A stretch of 64,000 nucleotides of DNA from positions 1 to 64,000 of the forward strand of contig CATYVH010000002.1 in assembly GCA_958413765.1 (NCBI GenBank). Direction: 5' to 3'. The DNA comes from an uncultured Collinsella sp. GTDB lineage: Bacteria; Actinomycetota; Coriobacteriia; Coriobacteriales; Coriobacteriaceae. The position numbers were made by a program, and so were the translations under genes. A model generated the notes under the pieces. The model was given only the letters and a program-made list of their open reading frames with translations, was not told the DNA's origin and did no database searches. Shown piece by piece: positions 24,813 to 32,835 of this stretch (the first letter of the stretch is position 1; each line of letters begins with the position of its first letter).

Positions 24813-24998
24813 ATGCCTTGGAGCTATGTTCAACAAGATGACGGCGCTGATTGCGTTGCTCAAGAAGATCATTCAACTGCGCACGTGGCAAATTCAGCAT
24901 CACCGATTTTGCTCGGCGGCACCACGTCAATCGACGAAGCTATTCGGCTGACCATTTCGAACATGCCCAACGCGCTCAGGCTCTTGGAGAACTCATGA
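24813..24998 (+). CDS. Small ORF overlapping the Doc/Fic gene, putative antitoxin
   Basis: A 61-aa protein with GAGGAG upstream of the ATG at 24813. The start PWSYVQQDDGA is shared with the 62-aa ORF at 22659. The rest (SPILLGGTTSIDEAIRLTIS, then NMPNALRLLENS) is unrelated to it and predicted helical at the end. The stop overlaps the toxin start as ATGA, the classic antitoxin-first arrangement. No known Phd/RelB-type fold is evident. It could be a hybrid of the repeated small-ORF start and an antitoxin tail. Confidence 0.5.
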   Translation: MPWSYVQQDDGADCVAQEDHSTAHVANSASPILLGGTTSIDEAIRLTISNMPNALRLLENS

Positions 24999-25510
24999 TG
25001 GCGGACACGAAGCGGGGAGCGCATCCGTTCGCGCCGCTCGTGCTCGATGATGCCGGTTCGCTCGAAGATATGGCCGCGGCCGTGATGCGCCTGCACAGCA
25101 CGTTGATGACGGTCGGGCGCTGCTATACAACCGACGCCACAGGCGACCGGGCCGCGCTTGAGCTTGGACGCGTCGAGTCCGTGCTTGCGGGTGCATTCTG
25201 TACGATATTCGGTCAATCGCCGGCCGATCGCTTCGCAGACATCTTTGACCAGGTCACCTACGTGGCCGAGCACATGGTCAAGGACCACATCTTTGAAGAC
25301 GGTAACAAACGAACCAGCCTTGTCTTTGCGTTGTCCGTCTTAAGGTTCGCAGGCACTCCGGTCGTGCTGTCTGACAGCCCCGAACCAAAAGACAACCAGT
25401 ACTACGCCTGGATCCAGGACCTCGTTTCCAGTCGCCGCACGAACAGCGAGATAGCCGAAGAGCTGCGCTGCGGATTCGTTGCGGGCACGGGCGATCTGTC
25501 GCTCGTATAG
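24995..25510 (+). CDS. Doc-like Fic-domain protein
   Basis: A 171-aa single-domain Fic protein. The active-site loop is DHIFEDGNKRTSLVFALSVL, the HxFx(D/E)GNxR motif of the Fic/Doc group, at about residues 92-111. The helical scaffold and length fit Doc-type toxins, which modify a target by nucleotidyl or phosphoryl transfer. No inhibitory (S/T)xxxE(G/N) helix is obvious in the protein itself, so inhibition should come in trans from the overlapping small ORF. The upstream start in the same frame at 24851 has no ribosome site and overlaps that ORF, so it is rejected. Confidence 0.8.
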   Translation: MMADTKRGAHPFAPLVLDDAGSLEDMAAAVMRLHSTLMTVGRCYTTDATGDRAALELGRVESVLAGAFCTIFGQSPADRFADIFDQVTYVAEHMVKDHIFEDGNKRTSLVFALSVLRFAGTPVVLSDSPEPKDNQYYAWIQDLVSSRRTNSEIAEELRCGFVAGTGDLSLV

Positions 25511-25555
25511 AATCTAAGCATCCGCACGCCGGTTAATGAATTGATTGGACACCAC

Positions 25556-26344
25556 ATGGAGATCCCCAGCACTCTGTGCAGCAATGTGTACGACTTCGCG
25601 TTTTGCCCCGAGCCCTGTTACGACCGCCTGGTCGACCTCGCCGATCCCGAGGACTGGGGTCCCAGCAACCGCATCCTCAAAAACTACCTGTCGTTTTCGT
25701 TTAGCCGCGCGGTGTTTTTGACCGAGCGCGACGTGGACCAGACCACGCCGTCCAATCTGCCGCTGGTGTTCGACGAGGACCGTTGCCTGTTCAACACCGG
25801 CCTGTACACGCGCCGCTACGAGACCATCTACGGCCTGTTTGAGCCCAACACCAAGCCCGACGCGCGCCAGCGCTGGTTTTTGAAGGGCTTCTTTAAGGAG
25901 AGCGACCCCATGCTGGTCTCGTTTGAGTACCTGCCGTGCCGCGTGCGCTTTGCCGAGGACCCCTCCGAGCTGGTCTTTGACTATCGACTGCCCATCCGCT
26001 CCAACATCGACCACATTCTGGGCGACGAGGAGAACCTTATGCGCATCCCCGCCAGCCTGATGGGGGAGGACAACTCGCTGCTGCTGCGCCGCGCTTTTGA
26101 GGGCGCCGTCGTCGAGGCCGCCCGCCGCGCCGCCGCAAACTACACGCTCGCTGTGCCGCAGTTCTACGGCGGCCGGATCCAGCTGCTCTTGCCGCTGTGC
26201 CTGACCGGCGACAAGCCCGAGCTGGCGCTGACCATCCAGCGCGAGGACGGTTTCTACGCAGCGCGTACCTGTCTCACGCTCGACATGGCTTACAACAACG
26301 CGCGACTTATCTGCCGTCCCGAAACCTCGTGGATTAAACGATAA
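25556..26344 (+). CDS. DUF3825-like protein
   Basis: A 262-aa soluble protein; a TTG at 25541 is an alternative start. NRILKNYLSFSFSRAVFLTE and TGLYTRRYETIYGLFEPN, with VFDYRLPIRSNIDHILGDEE and VPQFYGGRIQLLLPL, fit the DUF3825 pattern. This domain is often found fused to OST-HTH/LOTUS RNA-binding domains. Here it stands alone. Composition matches the core genome, so it probably marks the end of the defence island. Function unknown. Confidence 0.65.
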   Translation: MEIPSTLCSNVYDFAFCPEPCYDRLVDLADPEDWGPSNRILKNYLSFSFSRAVFLTERDVDQTTPSNLPLVFDEDRCLFNTGLYTRRYETIYGLFEPNTKPDARQRWFLKGFFKESDPMLVSFEYLPCRVRFAEDPSELVFDYRLPIRSNIDHILGDEENLMRIPASLMGEDNSLLLRRAFEGAVVEAARRAAANYTLAVPQFYGGRIQLLLPLCLTGDKPELALTIQREDGFYAARTCLTLDMAYNNARLICRPETSWIKR

Positions 26345-26482
26345 AGGGTGGTTAAGCTGCGGTTTTGTTGGTTGACTGGGTTGAAACAGTGCGGTTTGCT
26401 CTCACGAATTTAAAATCGGGGGCAAAAAGTTCTTGGAAAACCTCGCGCGGCTATGATAGTATCTCTTTTGCCGAAAGGCGAC

Positions 26483-26557
26483 GGGCGATTGGCTCAGGGG
26501 TAGAGCATATCCTTCACACGGATGGGGTCACAAGTTCGAATCTTGTATCGCCCACCA
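26483..26557 (+). tRNA. tRNA-Val(CAC)
   Basis: The cloverleaf has acceptor GGGCGAT paired with ATCGCCC, a D-loop with AGGGG, anticodon loop TTCACAC (anticodon CAC), T-arm GTTCGAATC and an encoded CCA. Followed by a terminator. Confidence 0.9.
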
Positions 26558-26568
26558 TCAAAAGTACA

Positions 26569-26600
26569 GGCCAGAGATGTTAAATCTCTGGCCTTTTTTT
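26569..26600 (+). terminator. tRNA-Val terminator
   Basis: GGCCAGAGAT (26569-26578) pairs with ATCTCTGGCC (26584-26593), followed by seven T. Confidence 0.9.
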
Positions 26601-26934
26601 GACACCAAGGGTTACACCAAAAATAAAACGTAGTCGTCTAAGACGTAATTTTTATCACAACTTTTTTGCTGACGTCATTGCACGTTTTGTATATAACGCA
26701 TGCGTATTTTCATTGAATTACCCATATGATACGAGCGCAAATGTGGAGACAGGGACCACACGCCCAGAGCTCCTTCCAGCGGATTTCTATCACACGAGGG
26801 ATTTTTGGCAGAACTCGTCAAACTATTGGCCAGCGTTTGGTCAGCTTCCGGTACTTACCCGCATGATGCCCCAGTAGATAATCGGCGATGTCCGCAATCC
26901 GCGCGGTCAATGGCCGATACCAGGGGAGACGCAA
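26601..26934 (+). other. AT-rich interval after tRNA-Val
   Basis: About 330 bases with no convincing gene. The first half is AT-rich (promoter-like TATATAA near 26692). Short open frames here lack motifs. No direct repeat of the tRNA 3' end was found, so an integration scar is not supported. Confidence 0.4.
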
Positions 26935-28092
26935 ATGGACGAAATCGTCTGCGCAAACACCGCATTCCGCTACTGGCGCTGCCCACCGCAGGTGCGCGAC
27001 CTCTACCCGCGCCTGCCCAACTCCGAAGAAGGCTGGCGAGCCCTGTCCCAAGCCCCTTTCGTAACCGAAGTCCTCAAGACGCCAGTCATCACAGCAGCAT
27101 CAACACGAAGCAACCTACATTCCGAGACAAGACGGACCATTCGATGGAACAGCGCCTATACAGAGAAGGTTTCCATCGACACGGGTATGGGCTTTAGCGT
27201 CACAGACCCTCTTAATACGCTATTCACCATGACTCGAAGCGTGTCTTCATGCGACCTAGTTCTGGCTATGTACGAGTTTTGCGGATGGTTCTCGGTTTTT
27301 AAACCATCGCTCGCGGTCAACATGGCACTTGAGCAGGCAAATTCAGAGGAAGAGCATTACACCACAGAAAGTCTGTTTGAACTAGACGAATCCCAGGACG
27401 AGGCCCCATGGAAGCGAGTCTATGCTCGGGCGCACCAGAAGGACGGCGAGAATAATCAAAGTGGGCAGCAGGATGATGGATCCGGAAATAAAGCTAACGG
27501 AAAGGGCACGTCGCTCTGGATGAGAAAGCCTCTTATTGAATTAGAAGAACTTCACAAATTTGCAGCTAAGGTTAAGGGCGAGATGTGGGGAAAGCAATTC
27601 TACAAAGCCGCGCAGCAGGTAATGGGTATTGCGGCATCCCCGCTAGAAGTTGCTGGAATCATGTTGCTAAGTCATCCGAGGCGTGCCGGCGGAGCGGAGT
27701 TTAAAAACATATACGTCAACGACTTAACACCGCTGTCGAATTCAGCTCGGAAAATCGCAGGTCAGAAAATCTGTTATGGCGATATCGTCATCGTAAACCC
27801 AATAACAATGAAGGCTGTGATTATCGAACTTCAAGGGGAGGTTATCCATGGATCGGGCGCCGTGCTTGACCACGATGCCACACGAATGACAGCATTGCAA
27901 AGCATGGGATACGACGTATTTCTTGTAACCCATGACATGCTCAATAATCACGATCAGCTTGATGCCATCATTCACGGCGTGTGTGAGCGATTGGAGTTGC
28001 GCTACAAACCAAAAACTGAAGCGATGAGATGCGCTGAGACCAGATTGCGGGCCAACGTTCTGTGCAATTGGCTTGGTATTGGTAAGCAATAA
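26935..28092 (+). CDS. Hypothetical protein with restriction-endonuclease-like C-terminus
   Basis: A 385-aa protein whose C-terminal third reads YGDIVIVNPITMKAVIIELQ, then GEVIHGSGAVLDHDATRMTA and LQSMGYDVFLVTHDML. The order acid - strand - ExQ - H - DxxR - helix - GYxVxxVT is that of DUF559/Vsr-like PD-(D/E)XK nucleases. The N-terminal half (residues 1-130) is a separate domain, and residues about 160-190 are a low-complexity Gly/Gln/Asn/Asp linker. It may be a nuclease or a target-binding protein with a nuclease-like fold. AT-richer than the core. Start ATG after GGGGAGACGC. Confidence 0.55.
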   Translation: MDEIVCANTAFRYWRCPPQVRDLYPRLPNSEEGWRALSQAPFVTEVLKTPVITAASTRSNLHSETRRTIRWNSAYTEKVSIDTGMGFSVTDPLNTLFTMTRSVSSCDLVLAMYEFCGWFSVFKPSLAVNMALEQANSEEEHYTTESLFELDESQDEAPWKRVYARAHQKDGENNQSGQQDDGSGNKANGKGTSLWMRKPLIELEELHKFAAKVKGEMWGKQFYKAAQQVMGIAASPLEVAGIMLLSHPRRAGGAEFKNIYVNDLTPLSNSARKIAGQKICYGDIVIVNPITMKAVIIELQGEVIHGSGAVLDHDATRMTALQSMGYDVFLVTHDMLNNHDQLDAIIHGVCERLELRYKPKTEAMRCAETRLRANVLCNWLGIGKQ

Positions 28093-28155
28093 TGCCCAAA
28101 TGAGCATTTCTCAATACTTTATATGCTGCCAGTAATTAAGTGCCATTTTAAAACC

Positions 28156-28295
28156 ATGCCGATTTACTACGTTGGAGTGAGGGTGGCTGAGCACACCGAA
28201 TTCGCCGCTCGTAAAACCGCAGGTAGATTGCCTGCCCGTTTTGCGAAAATAGACGCGAGGTCGAAAAGACGGGAATCGGCGTAGTAAACCGGTCT
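28156..28295. repeat. 140-bp interspersed repeat, copy A
   Basis: Ends are imperfect inverted repeats (ATGCCGATTTACTACG and CGTAGTAAACCGGTCT, 13 of 16 paired). The interior shares AAAACCGCAGGTAG and GCGAAAA with copy B at 29276-29415. Both copies are 140 bp and both lie upstream of a tRNA-Ala unit. Confidence 0.7.
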
Positions 28296-28299
28296 GTTT

Positions 28300-28620
28300 A
28301 TGAAGCGACCAGCTGGGGCGAGCTACGCACGGTTCCGTAAATTGGCCCGAAGGTGTGCAGAGGGGCTCAGCCCCCGGAAGCACCGCGGATCGCTTTGGTC
28401 TGGCCGACGGCATCTGGGGCTCGGCATGCCGAGCCCCGGGAAGGTAGGCGGCGGGCTTGCCGCCGCCCGCGGGGCGCGCCCCGCGGGTGGGATCGGGCCC
28501 CGAGGTGCACACGACCGGGCTCCCGCACCCACCGTCCCGCGGGCGGGTCCGGGCGTCACGGTCCCCGCGCGTCCCGAGCCAGCGGCCGCGCGATACGCCA
28601 CGCACCCGTTACGCTCCGCC
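28300..28620. other. Very GC-rich spacer with palindromes
   Basis: No gene supported, although GC richness opens frames in most directions. It contains a perfect 22-bp palindrome at 28466-28487 (CCCGCGGGGCG and its complement) and GGCGGCGGGCTTGCCGCC just before it. It could form a structured leader or a transcription block ahead of tRNA-Ala. Confidence 0.5.
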
Positions 28621-28642
28621 GAAAGTTTTTCCAAAATTGTCC

Positions 28643-28671
28643 TTGCATCGGCGGGGGAGTTCCCGTATAGT
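28643..28671 (+). promoter_or_regulatory. Promoter of tRNA-Ala copy 1
   Basis: TTGCAT (28643-28648) and TATAGT (28666-28671) with 17-bp spacing, 13 nt before the tRNA. The identical arrangement precedes copy 2. Confidence 0.75.
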
Positions 28672-28683
28672 ACTTCTTCGCAC

Positions 28684-28756
28684 GGGGGCGTAGCTCAGCT
28701 GGGAGAGCGCTTGACTGGCAGTCAAGAGGTCAGGGGTTCGATCCCCCTCGTCTCCA
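28684..28756 (+). tRNA. tRNA-Ala(GGC), copy 1
   Basis: Acceptor GGGGGCG pairs with CGTCTCC. The anticodon stem-loop CTTGA-CTGGCAG-TCAAG gives anticodon GGC. T-arm GGTTCGATCC. CCA is not encoded (ACCC follows). Identical to the copy at 29594. Confidence 0.9.
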
Positions 28757-28772
28757 CCCGAGCATTGAATGA

Positions 28773-28799
28773 GGCTCCAACGCAAGTTGGGGCCTTTTT
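28773..28799 (+). terminator. Terminator of tRNA-Ala copy 1
   Basis: GGCTCCAAC pairs with GTTGGGGCC around GCAA, followed by TTTTT. Confidence 0.85.
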
Positions 28800-28931
28800 C
28801 TTATTTAAGGATTGACGCCATGTGTTGGTTGGGTAGCATCTTGGCGACATACCCATTGTTAATTACGAATATGAATGTTAATAACTTTACGTCTCTGGAT
28901 GGCAAAGCTAGTTTGCAGCGCTAATAACAAA

Positions 28932-28956
28932 GAGGCCGGGCGTAATGCCCGGCCTC
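28932..28956 (-). terminator. Terminator of the minus-strand tRNA
   Basis: GAGGCCGGGC (28932-28941) pairs with GCCCGGCCTC (28947-28956). On the minus strand it is followed by TTTGTT. Confidence 0.75.
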
Positions 28957-28965
28957 AAAATACTC

Positions 28966-29041
28966 TGGTGGGCCCTCCGGGATTCGAACCCAGAACCCAG
29001 GGATTATGAGTCCCCTGCGCTAACCGTTGCGCCAAGAGCCC
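28966..29041 (-). tRNA. tRNA with CAU anticodon (Met or Ile2)
   Basis: On the minus strand acceptor GGGCTCT pairs with AGGGCCC, and ACCA is encoded. The anticodon loop CTCATAA gives CAU. Elongator Met versus lysidine-modified Ile2 cannot be settled by eye. The acceptor pairs G1-C72, which argues against an initiator tRNA. Confidence 0.85.
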
Positions 29042-29275
29042 TTATGAACGGTGAATGCAACTCTAATAAAGCAACTCAGGCCTAATTTCTTCGCTTCACG
29101 TCGTGAAATACTACCATGCACGAGCAAGTCGCACAACGCAAGATCAAGTCCAATGCTAAACAACAACCAATCTAGGCGCGTCGCAGAAAAGACGTGTTTT
29201 AGAAAAAATTAAGGCCATTAATTCAAGGCTCCAACACATTTAACCGTGAAATCAAGCCGATGTCATTTCAATACC

Positions 29276-29415
29276 ATGCCGGTTTACTACGATGGATCGG
29301 CGACTCCCGAGCACCGCGTGTTCTCCGTTTGCAAAACCACAGGTAGGGAGCCCGACGGTTGGGCGAAAAGGCGTGCGTGGTTGAACATTCCTGATTCATC
29401 GTAGTAAACCGGCAT
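29276..29415. repeat. 140-bp interspersed repeat, copy B
   Basis: A perfect 19-bp terminal inverted repeat (ATGCCGGTTTACTACGATG at 29276-29294, complement at 29397-29415). The interior shares AAAACCACAGGTAG and GCGAAAA with copy A. It has no ORF of interest. It may be a MITE-like element or the gene for a structured RNA. The surrounding interval 29042-29552 has no gene. Confidence 0.75.
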
Positions 29416-29552
29416 AGTTCTGAGGCGCAGAGGAGGGGCGGTTCGCAATCGGACCCGATAATGGGACTGGCGGCGCACAGGAAACCTGGTTGCGCGGGGC
29501 AGGTCGTGTTCCGCGCGCGCCGGCGCGGGCGAAAGTTTTTCCAAAAATGTCC

Positions 29553-29581
29553 TTGCATCGCCGTCCGAGTTCCCGTATAGT
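29553..29581 (+). promoter_or_regulatory. Promoter of tRNA-Ala copy 2
   Basis: TTGCAT (29553-29558) and TATAGT (29576-29581), 17-bp spacing, as in copy 1. Confidence 0.75.
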
Positions 29582-29593
29582 ACTTTTTCGCAC

Positions 29594-29666
29594 GGGGGCG
29601 TAGCTCAGCTGGGAGAGCGCTTGACTGGCAGTCAAGAGGTCAGGGGTTCGATCCCCCTCGTCTCCA
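29594..29666 (+). tRNA. tRNA-Ala(GGC), copy 2
   Basis: Identical to copy 1 throughout the tRNA and in the near flanks, from AAAGTTTTTCCAAAA upstream to the terminator downstream. A segment of roughly 175 bp has been duplicated. Differences are confined to the spacer before the -10 and a few bases elsewhere. Confidence 0.9.
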
Positions 29667-29682
29667 CCCGAGCATTGAATGA

Positions 29683-29710
29683 GGCTCCAACGCAAGTTGG
29701 GGCCTTTTTT
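29683..29710 (+). terminator. Terminator of tRNA-Ala copy 2
   Basis: The same hairpin as copy 1 (GGCTCCAAC / GTTGGGGCC), followed by six T. Confidence 0.85.
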
Positions 29711-29741
29711 CATATAGGCACACAAGGTCAAAGGCGGCAGC

Positions 29742-31775
29742 ATGATCCTCCTGGTCGACAAGATCGAAAAAAGCTTCGGCGCGCGCGTCCTCTTTAGTGG
29801 CGCGTCCTTCCAGATCAACCCCGGCGAGCGCTTCGCGCTCGTGGGCCCCAACGGCGCCGGCAAAACCACCATGCTCAAGATCATCATGGGCATCGACAGC
29901 CCAGACGCCGGCCAGGTCCAGTACGCCAAGGACTGCCAGGTGGGCTACCTAGAGCAGGAATCCAACCTAGAGCAAAAGGACACCACCATCCTCGCCGAGG
30001 TCATGGCCGCCGCCAAGGAAATCCGCCGCATGGGCGAGCGCGCCAACGAACTGCAGGCCCAGATCACCGAGCTCTCCGAGCAGGGCAAGGACGTCGACGC
30101 GCTCCTTAACGAGTACGGCCAGGTCCAGGACCGCTTTGAGCACCTGGGCGGCTACGAGCTCGAGAGCAACGCCCGCAAAATCCTGTCCGGCCTGGGCTTC
30201 AAAGTCACCGACTTTGAACGCCCGTGCTCCGAGTTCTCCGGCGGCTGGCAGATGCGTATTGCGCTGGCAAAGCTCTTCCTGCACCACCCCGACCTGCTGC
30301 TGCTGGACGAGCCCACCAACCACCTGGACCTCGAGAGCGTCCAGTGGCTGCGCGGCTTTATCGCCAACTACGACGGCGCCGTTCTCATCGTCAGCCACGA
30401 CCGCGCCTTCATGGACGCCTGCGTCGACCACGTCGCCGCGCTCGAGAACCGCCGCGTGACCACCTACACCGGCAACTACAGCAGCTACCTCAAGCAGCGC
30501 GAGGACAACCTGGAGCAGATGCGCGCCAAGCGTGCCGCCCAGGAGCGCGACATCGCCCATATGCAGGTCTTCGTCGACAAGTTCCGCTACAAGCCCACCA
30601 AGGCCGCCCAGGCCCAGGAGCGCATCCGCAAGATCGAGCAGATCAAAAAGGAGCTCGTCATCCTGCCCGAGGGCCACAAGCACATCGACTTTAAGTTCCC
30701 CGATCCGCCGCGCTCCGGCGACATGGTCGTGGCGCTCGAGGGCGTCTCCAAGTCCTACGGCGAAAAGCACATCTACAGCGACATCGACCTCAAGCTCTAC
30801 CGCGGCGAGCACGTGGCACTCGTCGGCCCCAACGGCGCCGGCAAGTCCACGCTCATGAAGATCATCGCCGGACTGGAGCCGCCCACCACCGGCACCCGCG
30901 ACCTGGGCACCAACGTGGGCGTGGCCTATTACGCCCAGCACGCGCTCGAGGGCATGACCGAGTCCAACACCGTCCTGCAAGAGATCGACACCGTCACGCC
31001 CAAGTGGACCGTGCCGCAGCAGCGCAGCCTACTGGGCGCCTTCCTGTTTAGCGACAACGATTCCATCGAGAAGCAGGTTCGCGTCCTCTCCGGCGGCGAA
31101 AAAGCGCGTCTGGCCCTGGCCAAGATGCTCGTGGCCCCCGAGGCGCTCCTGTGCCTGGACGAGCCCACCAACCACCTGGACATCGACTCGGTGGACATGC
31201 TCGAGAACGCCCTGCAAAACTTCCCCGGTACCATCGTGCTAATCAGCCACGACGAGCACCTGGTACGCGCCGTGGCCAACCGCGTCATCGACATCCGCGA
31301 CGGACAAGTCACGGTCTACGACGGCGACTACGACTACTACCTCTACAAGCGCGAGGACCTCGCAGCCCGCGCCGCCGCCGAGGCGTCCACGGAGAGCGCG
31401 CCGGCCACGACCAAGTCCGCCAAGGCAAGCGCCGCCCAGGCCGACACCCCCGCCGCGGCGCCTAAGCCTGCCGAGGGCAAAAAGACCAAGGAGCAAAAGC
31501 GCGCCGAGGCCCAAGCCCGCGCCGCGCTCAATAAAAAGCTCAAGGGCGTGCGCAACCAGCTCAAGAAGATCGAGACGGAGCTCGACAAAAAGCGTGCCCG
31601 CTATGACGAGCTTATGGAATTGATGGCAAGCGAAGAGCTTTATGCCGATCAAGACAAGTTCAACGCCGCGCTGGGGGAATATAACGGCCTTAAGCAAGAG
31701 CTACCCAAGCTCGAGGACGAATGGCTGGAGCTTTCCACCCAGATCGAAGAGGAGACCGCGCGTGAACTCTCGTAA
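29742..31775 (+). CDS. ABC-F family ATPase
   Basis: A 677-aa soluble tandem ATPase without membrane segments. The first cassette has GPNGAGKTT (residues 35-43), [13 protein letters not shown] and [15 protein letters not shown]. The second has [26 protein letters not shown] and [14 protein letters not shown] basic linker lies between them (about residues 245-320). An Ala/Lys-rich tail ends in a coiled coil (about 580-677) of the type seen in Uup/YdiF-like proteins. ABC-F proteins act on the ribosome, either as translation factors or for antibiotic resistance. The long C-terminal coiled coil favours a housekeeping Uup-like role. It opens the collinear core block. Confidence 0.9.
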   Translation: MILLVDKIEKSFGARVLFSGASFQINPGERFALVGPNGAGKTTMLKIIMGIDSPDAGQVQYAKDCQVGYLEQESNLEQKDTTILAEVMAAAKEIRRMGERANELQAQITELSEQGKDVDALLNEYGQVQDRFEHLGGYELESNARKILSGLGFKVTDFERPCSEFSGGWQMRIALAKLFLHHPDLLLLDEPTNHLDLESVQWLRGFIANYDGAVLIVSHDRAFMDACVDHVAALENRRVTTYTGNYSSYLKQREDNLEQMRAKRAAQERDIAHMQVFVDKFRYKPTKAAQAQERIRKIEQIKKELVILPEGHKHIDFKFPDPPRSGDMVVALEGVSKSYGEKHIYSDIDLKLYRGEHVALVGPNGAGKSTLMKIIAGLEPPTTGTRDLGTNVGVAYYAQHALEGMTESNTVLQEIDTVTPKWTVPQQRSLLGAFLFSDNDSIEKQVRVLSGGEKARLALAKMLVAPEALLCLDEPTNHLDIDSVDMLENALQNFPGTIVLISHDEHLVRAVANRVIDIRDGQVTVYDGDYDYYLYKREDLAARAAAEASTESAPATTKSAKASAAQADTPAAAPKPAEGKKTKEQKRAEAQARAALNKKLKGVRNQLKKIETELDKKRARYDELMELMASEELYADQDKFNAALGEYNGLKQELPKLEDEWLELSTQIEEETARELS

Positions 31776-32058
31776 GGCCGCTGCCGTGGCGATGAGCATC
31801 ATCGCCATCGCCTGTCGCATCTGCGGCATCTTTATGAGCGCGATGACCGTGCTGCTGTGTTTTAGCGGCCTCACCGCCAAGCTGCAGATCGTGGGCTTTG
31901 TCGTCGAGCTTTCGCGCGCCCTGCCGAGCGCCATCGCCGGCTACGGCGTCATCACGTCGCCCTTTGGCGGTGTGTTCCGCTTGGATTACGCCATCCTCGC
32001 CGTGATCCTGTTTGTGATCGACTACCTGCTCACGCGCGCCTCGCGTCGCGTCCGCTAG
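31762..32058 (+). CDS. Small integral membrane protein
   Basis: A 98-aa protein starting at a GTG that overlaps the end of the ABC-F gene by 14 nt. Two or three hydrophobic helices are visible ([35 protein letters not shown] and [17 protein letters not shown]) with a basic C-terminus TRASRRVR. No family recognised. Translational coupling to the ABC-F gene is likely. The longer frame beginning at 31642 would overlap by 134 nt and is rejected. Confidence 0.65.
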   Translation: MNSRKAAAVAMSIIAIACRICGIFMSAMTVLLCFSGLTAKLQIVGFVVELSRALPSAIAGYGVITSPFGGVFRLDYAILAVILFVIDYLLTRASRRVR

Positions 32059-32067
32059 AGGAGCGCC

Positions 32068-32751
32068 ATGTCCAGCAGCTACCTCATGAACCTGCTCGCC
32101 AGCGCCGTTGCCGTCATCGTGGGCATCGTGATCCACGAGAGCGCACACGCCGCCGCGGCCTGGGCGCTCGGCGACAAGACGGCCCGTTCGCGCGGCCGCG
32201 TGTCGCTCAACCCGCTTAACCATATCGACCCGTTTGGCACCATCATCCTGCCGCTGCTCATGCTTGCCGCCGGCGGCCCGGTGTTCGCCTTCGCCAAGCC
32301 CGTGCCCGTCTACCTCAACAACCTCAAGCACCCCAAGCGCGACGAGGTCCTGGTGAGCGCAGCCGGCCCCGCATCGAACATCGCACTTGCGTGCCTCGCG
32401 GCCGGCCTCATGCGTGCAACGTACGGCAGCCTCTATACCGGCATGTCCTTTGCCATGGCGTCACAGATCATGAGCTTCGGCGCCACGTTTATCGTTGTCA
32501 ACCTGTCACTCGCGTTCTTCAACCTCATCCCGATCCCGCCGCTCGACGGCTCGTCGATCATCGTCCCATTCCTCAAAGGCAAGGCGCTCGCCAACTACTA
32601 CCACCTGCAGCAATACGCCATGCCGATCCTTATCATTGTGCTGTATCTGCTGCCCATGTGGACTGGCATCGACGTGATCGGCTGCTATTTCGACGTTACC
32701 GTGTATCCGCTGGCCGAGTGGCTGCTCAACTTCGCAATCGCCGGCATCTAA
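32068..32751 (+). CDS. M50 site-2 protease family metalloprotease
   Basis: A 227-aa multi-spanning membrane protein. The zinc motif HESAHAAAAWALGD (HExxH) lies at residues 27-31, and the second zinc region NLIPIPPLDGSS is near residue 155. The compact M50B architecture without PDZ fits YwhC/FjoH-like intramembrane proteases. The substrate is unknown. A GGAG site precedes the ATG, 9 nt after the preceding gene. Confidence 0.85.
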   Translation: MSSSYLMNLLASAVAVIVGIVIHESAHAAAAWALGDKTARSRGRVSLNPLNHIDPFGTIILPLLMLAAGGPVFAFAKPVPVYLNNLKHPKRDEVLVSAAGPASNIALACLAAGLMRATYGSLYTGMSFAMASQIMSFGATFIVVNLSLAFFNLIPIPPLDGSSIIVPFLKGKALANYYHLQQYAMPILIIVLYLLPMWTGIDVIGCYFDVTVYPLAEWLLNFAIAGI

Positions 32752-32835
32752 GGTAAACTAACAGGTCGACCGCGCAAAACGGTCGCAACATGCACCCAAA
32801 CCGCGCCGCGAAGGCGCCGTCAAAGGAGGTCGAAG

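Noticed and set aside
26483..26640. tRNA-Val as an integration site for the defence island
   Set aside because: No duplicated tRNA 3' end and no integrase gene were found in the window.
28300..28815. 171-codon and related frames over the GC-rich spacer and tRNA-Ala
   Set aside because: They read through a tRNA gene and perfect palindromes; the composition is a GC artefact.
29967..30980. 337-codon minus-strand frame inside the ABC-F gene
   Set aside because: Antisense shadow; the Leu/Val/Gly repeat pattern mirrors the codon bias of the sense gene.
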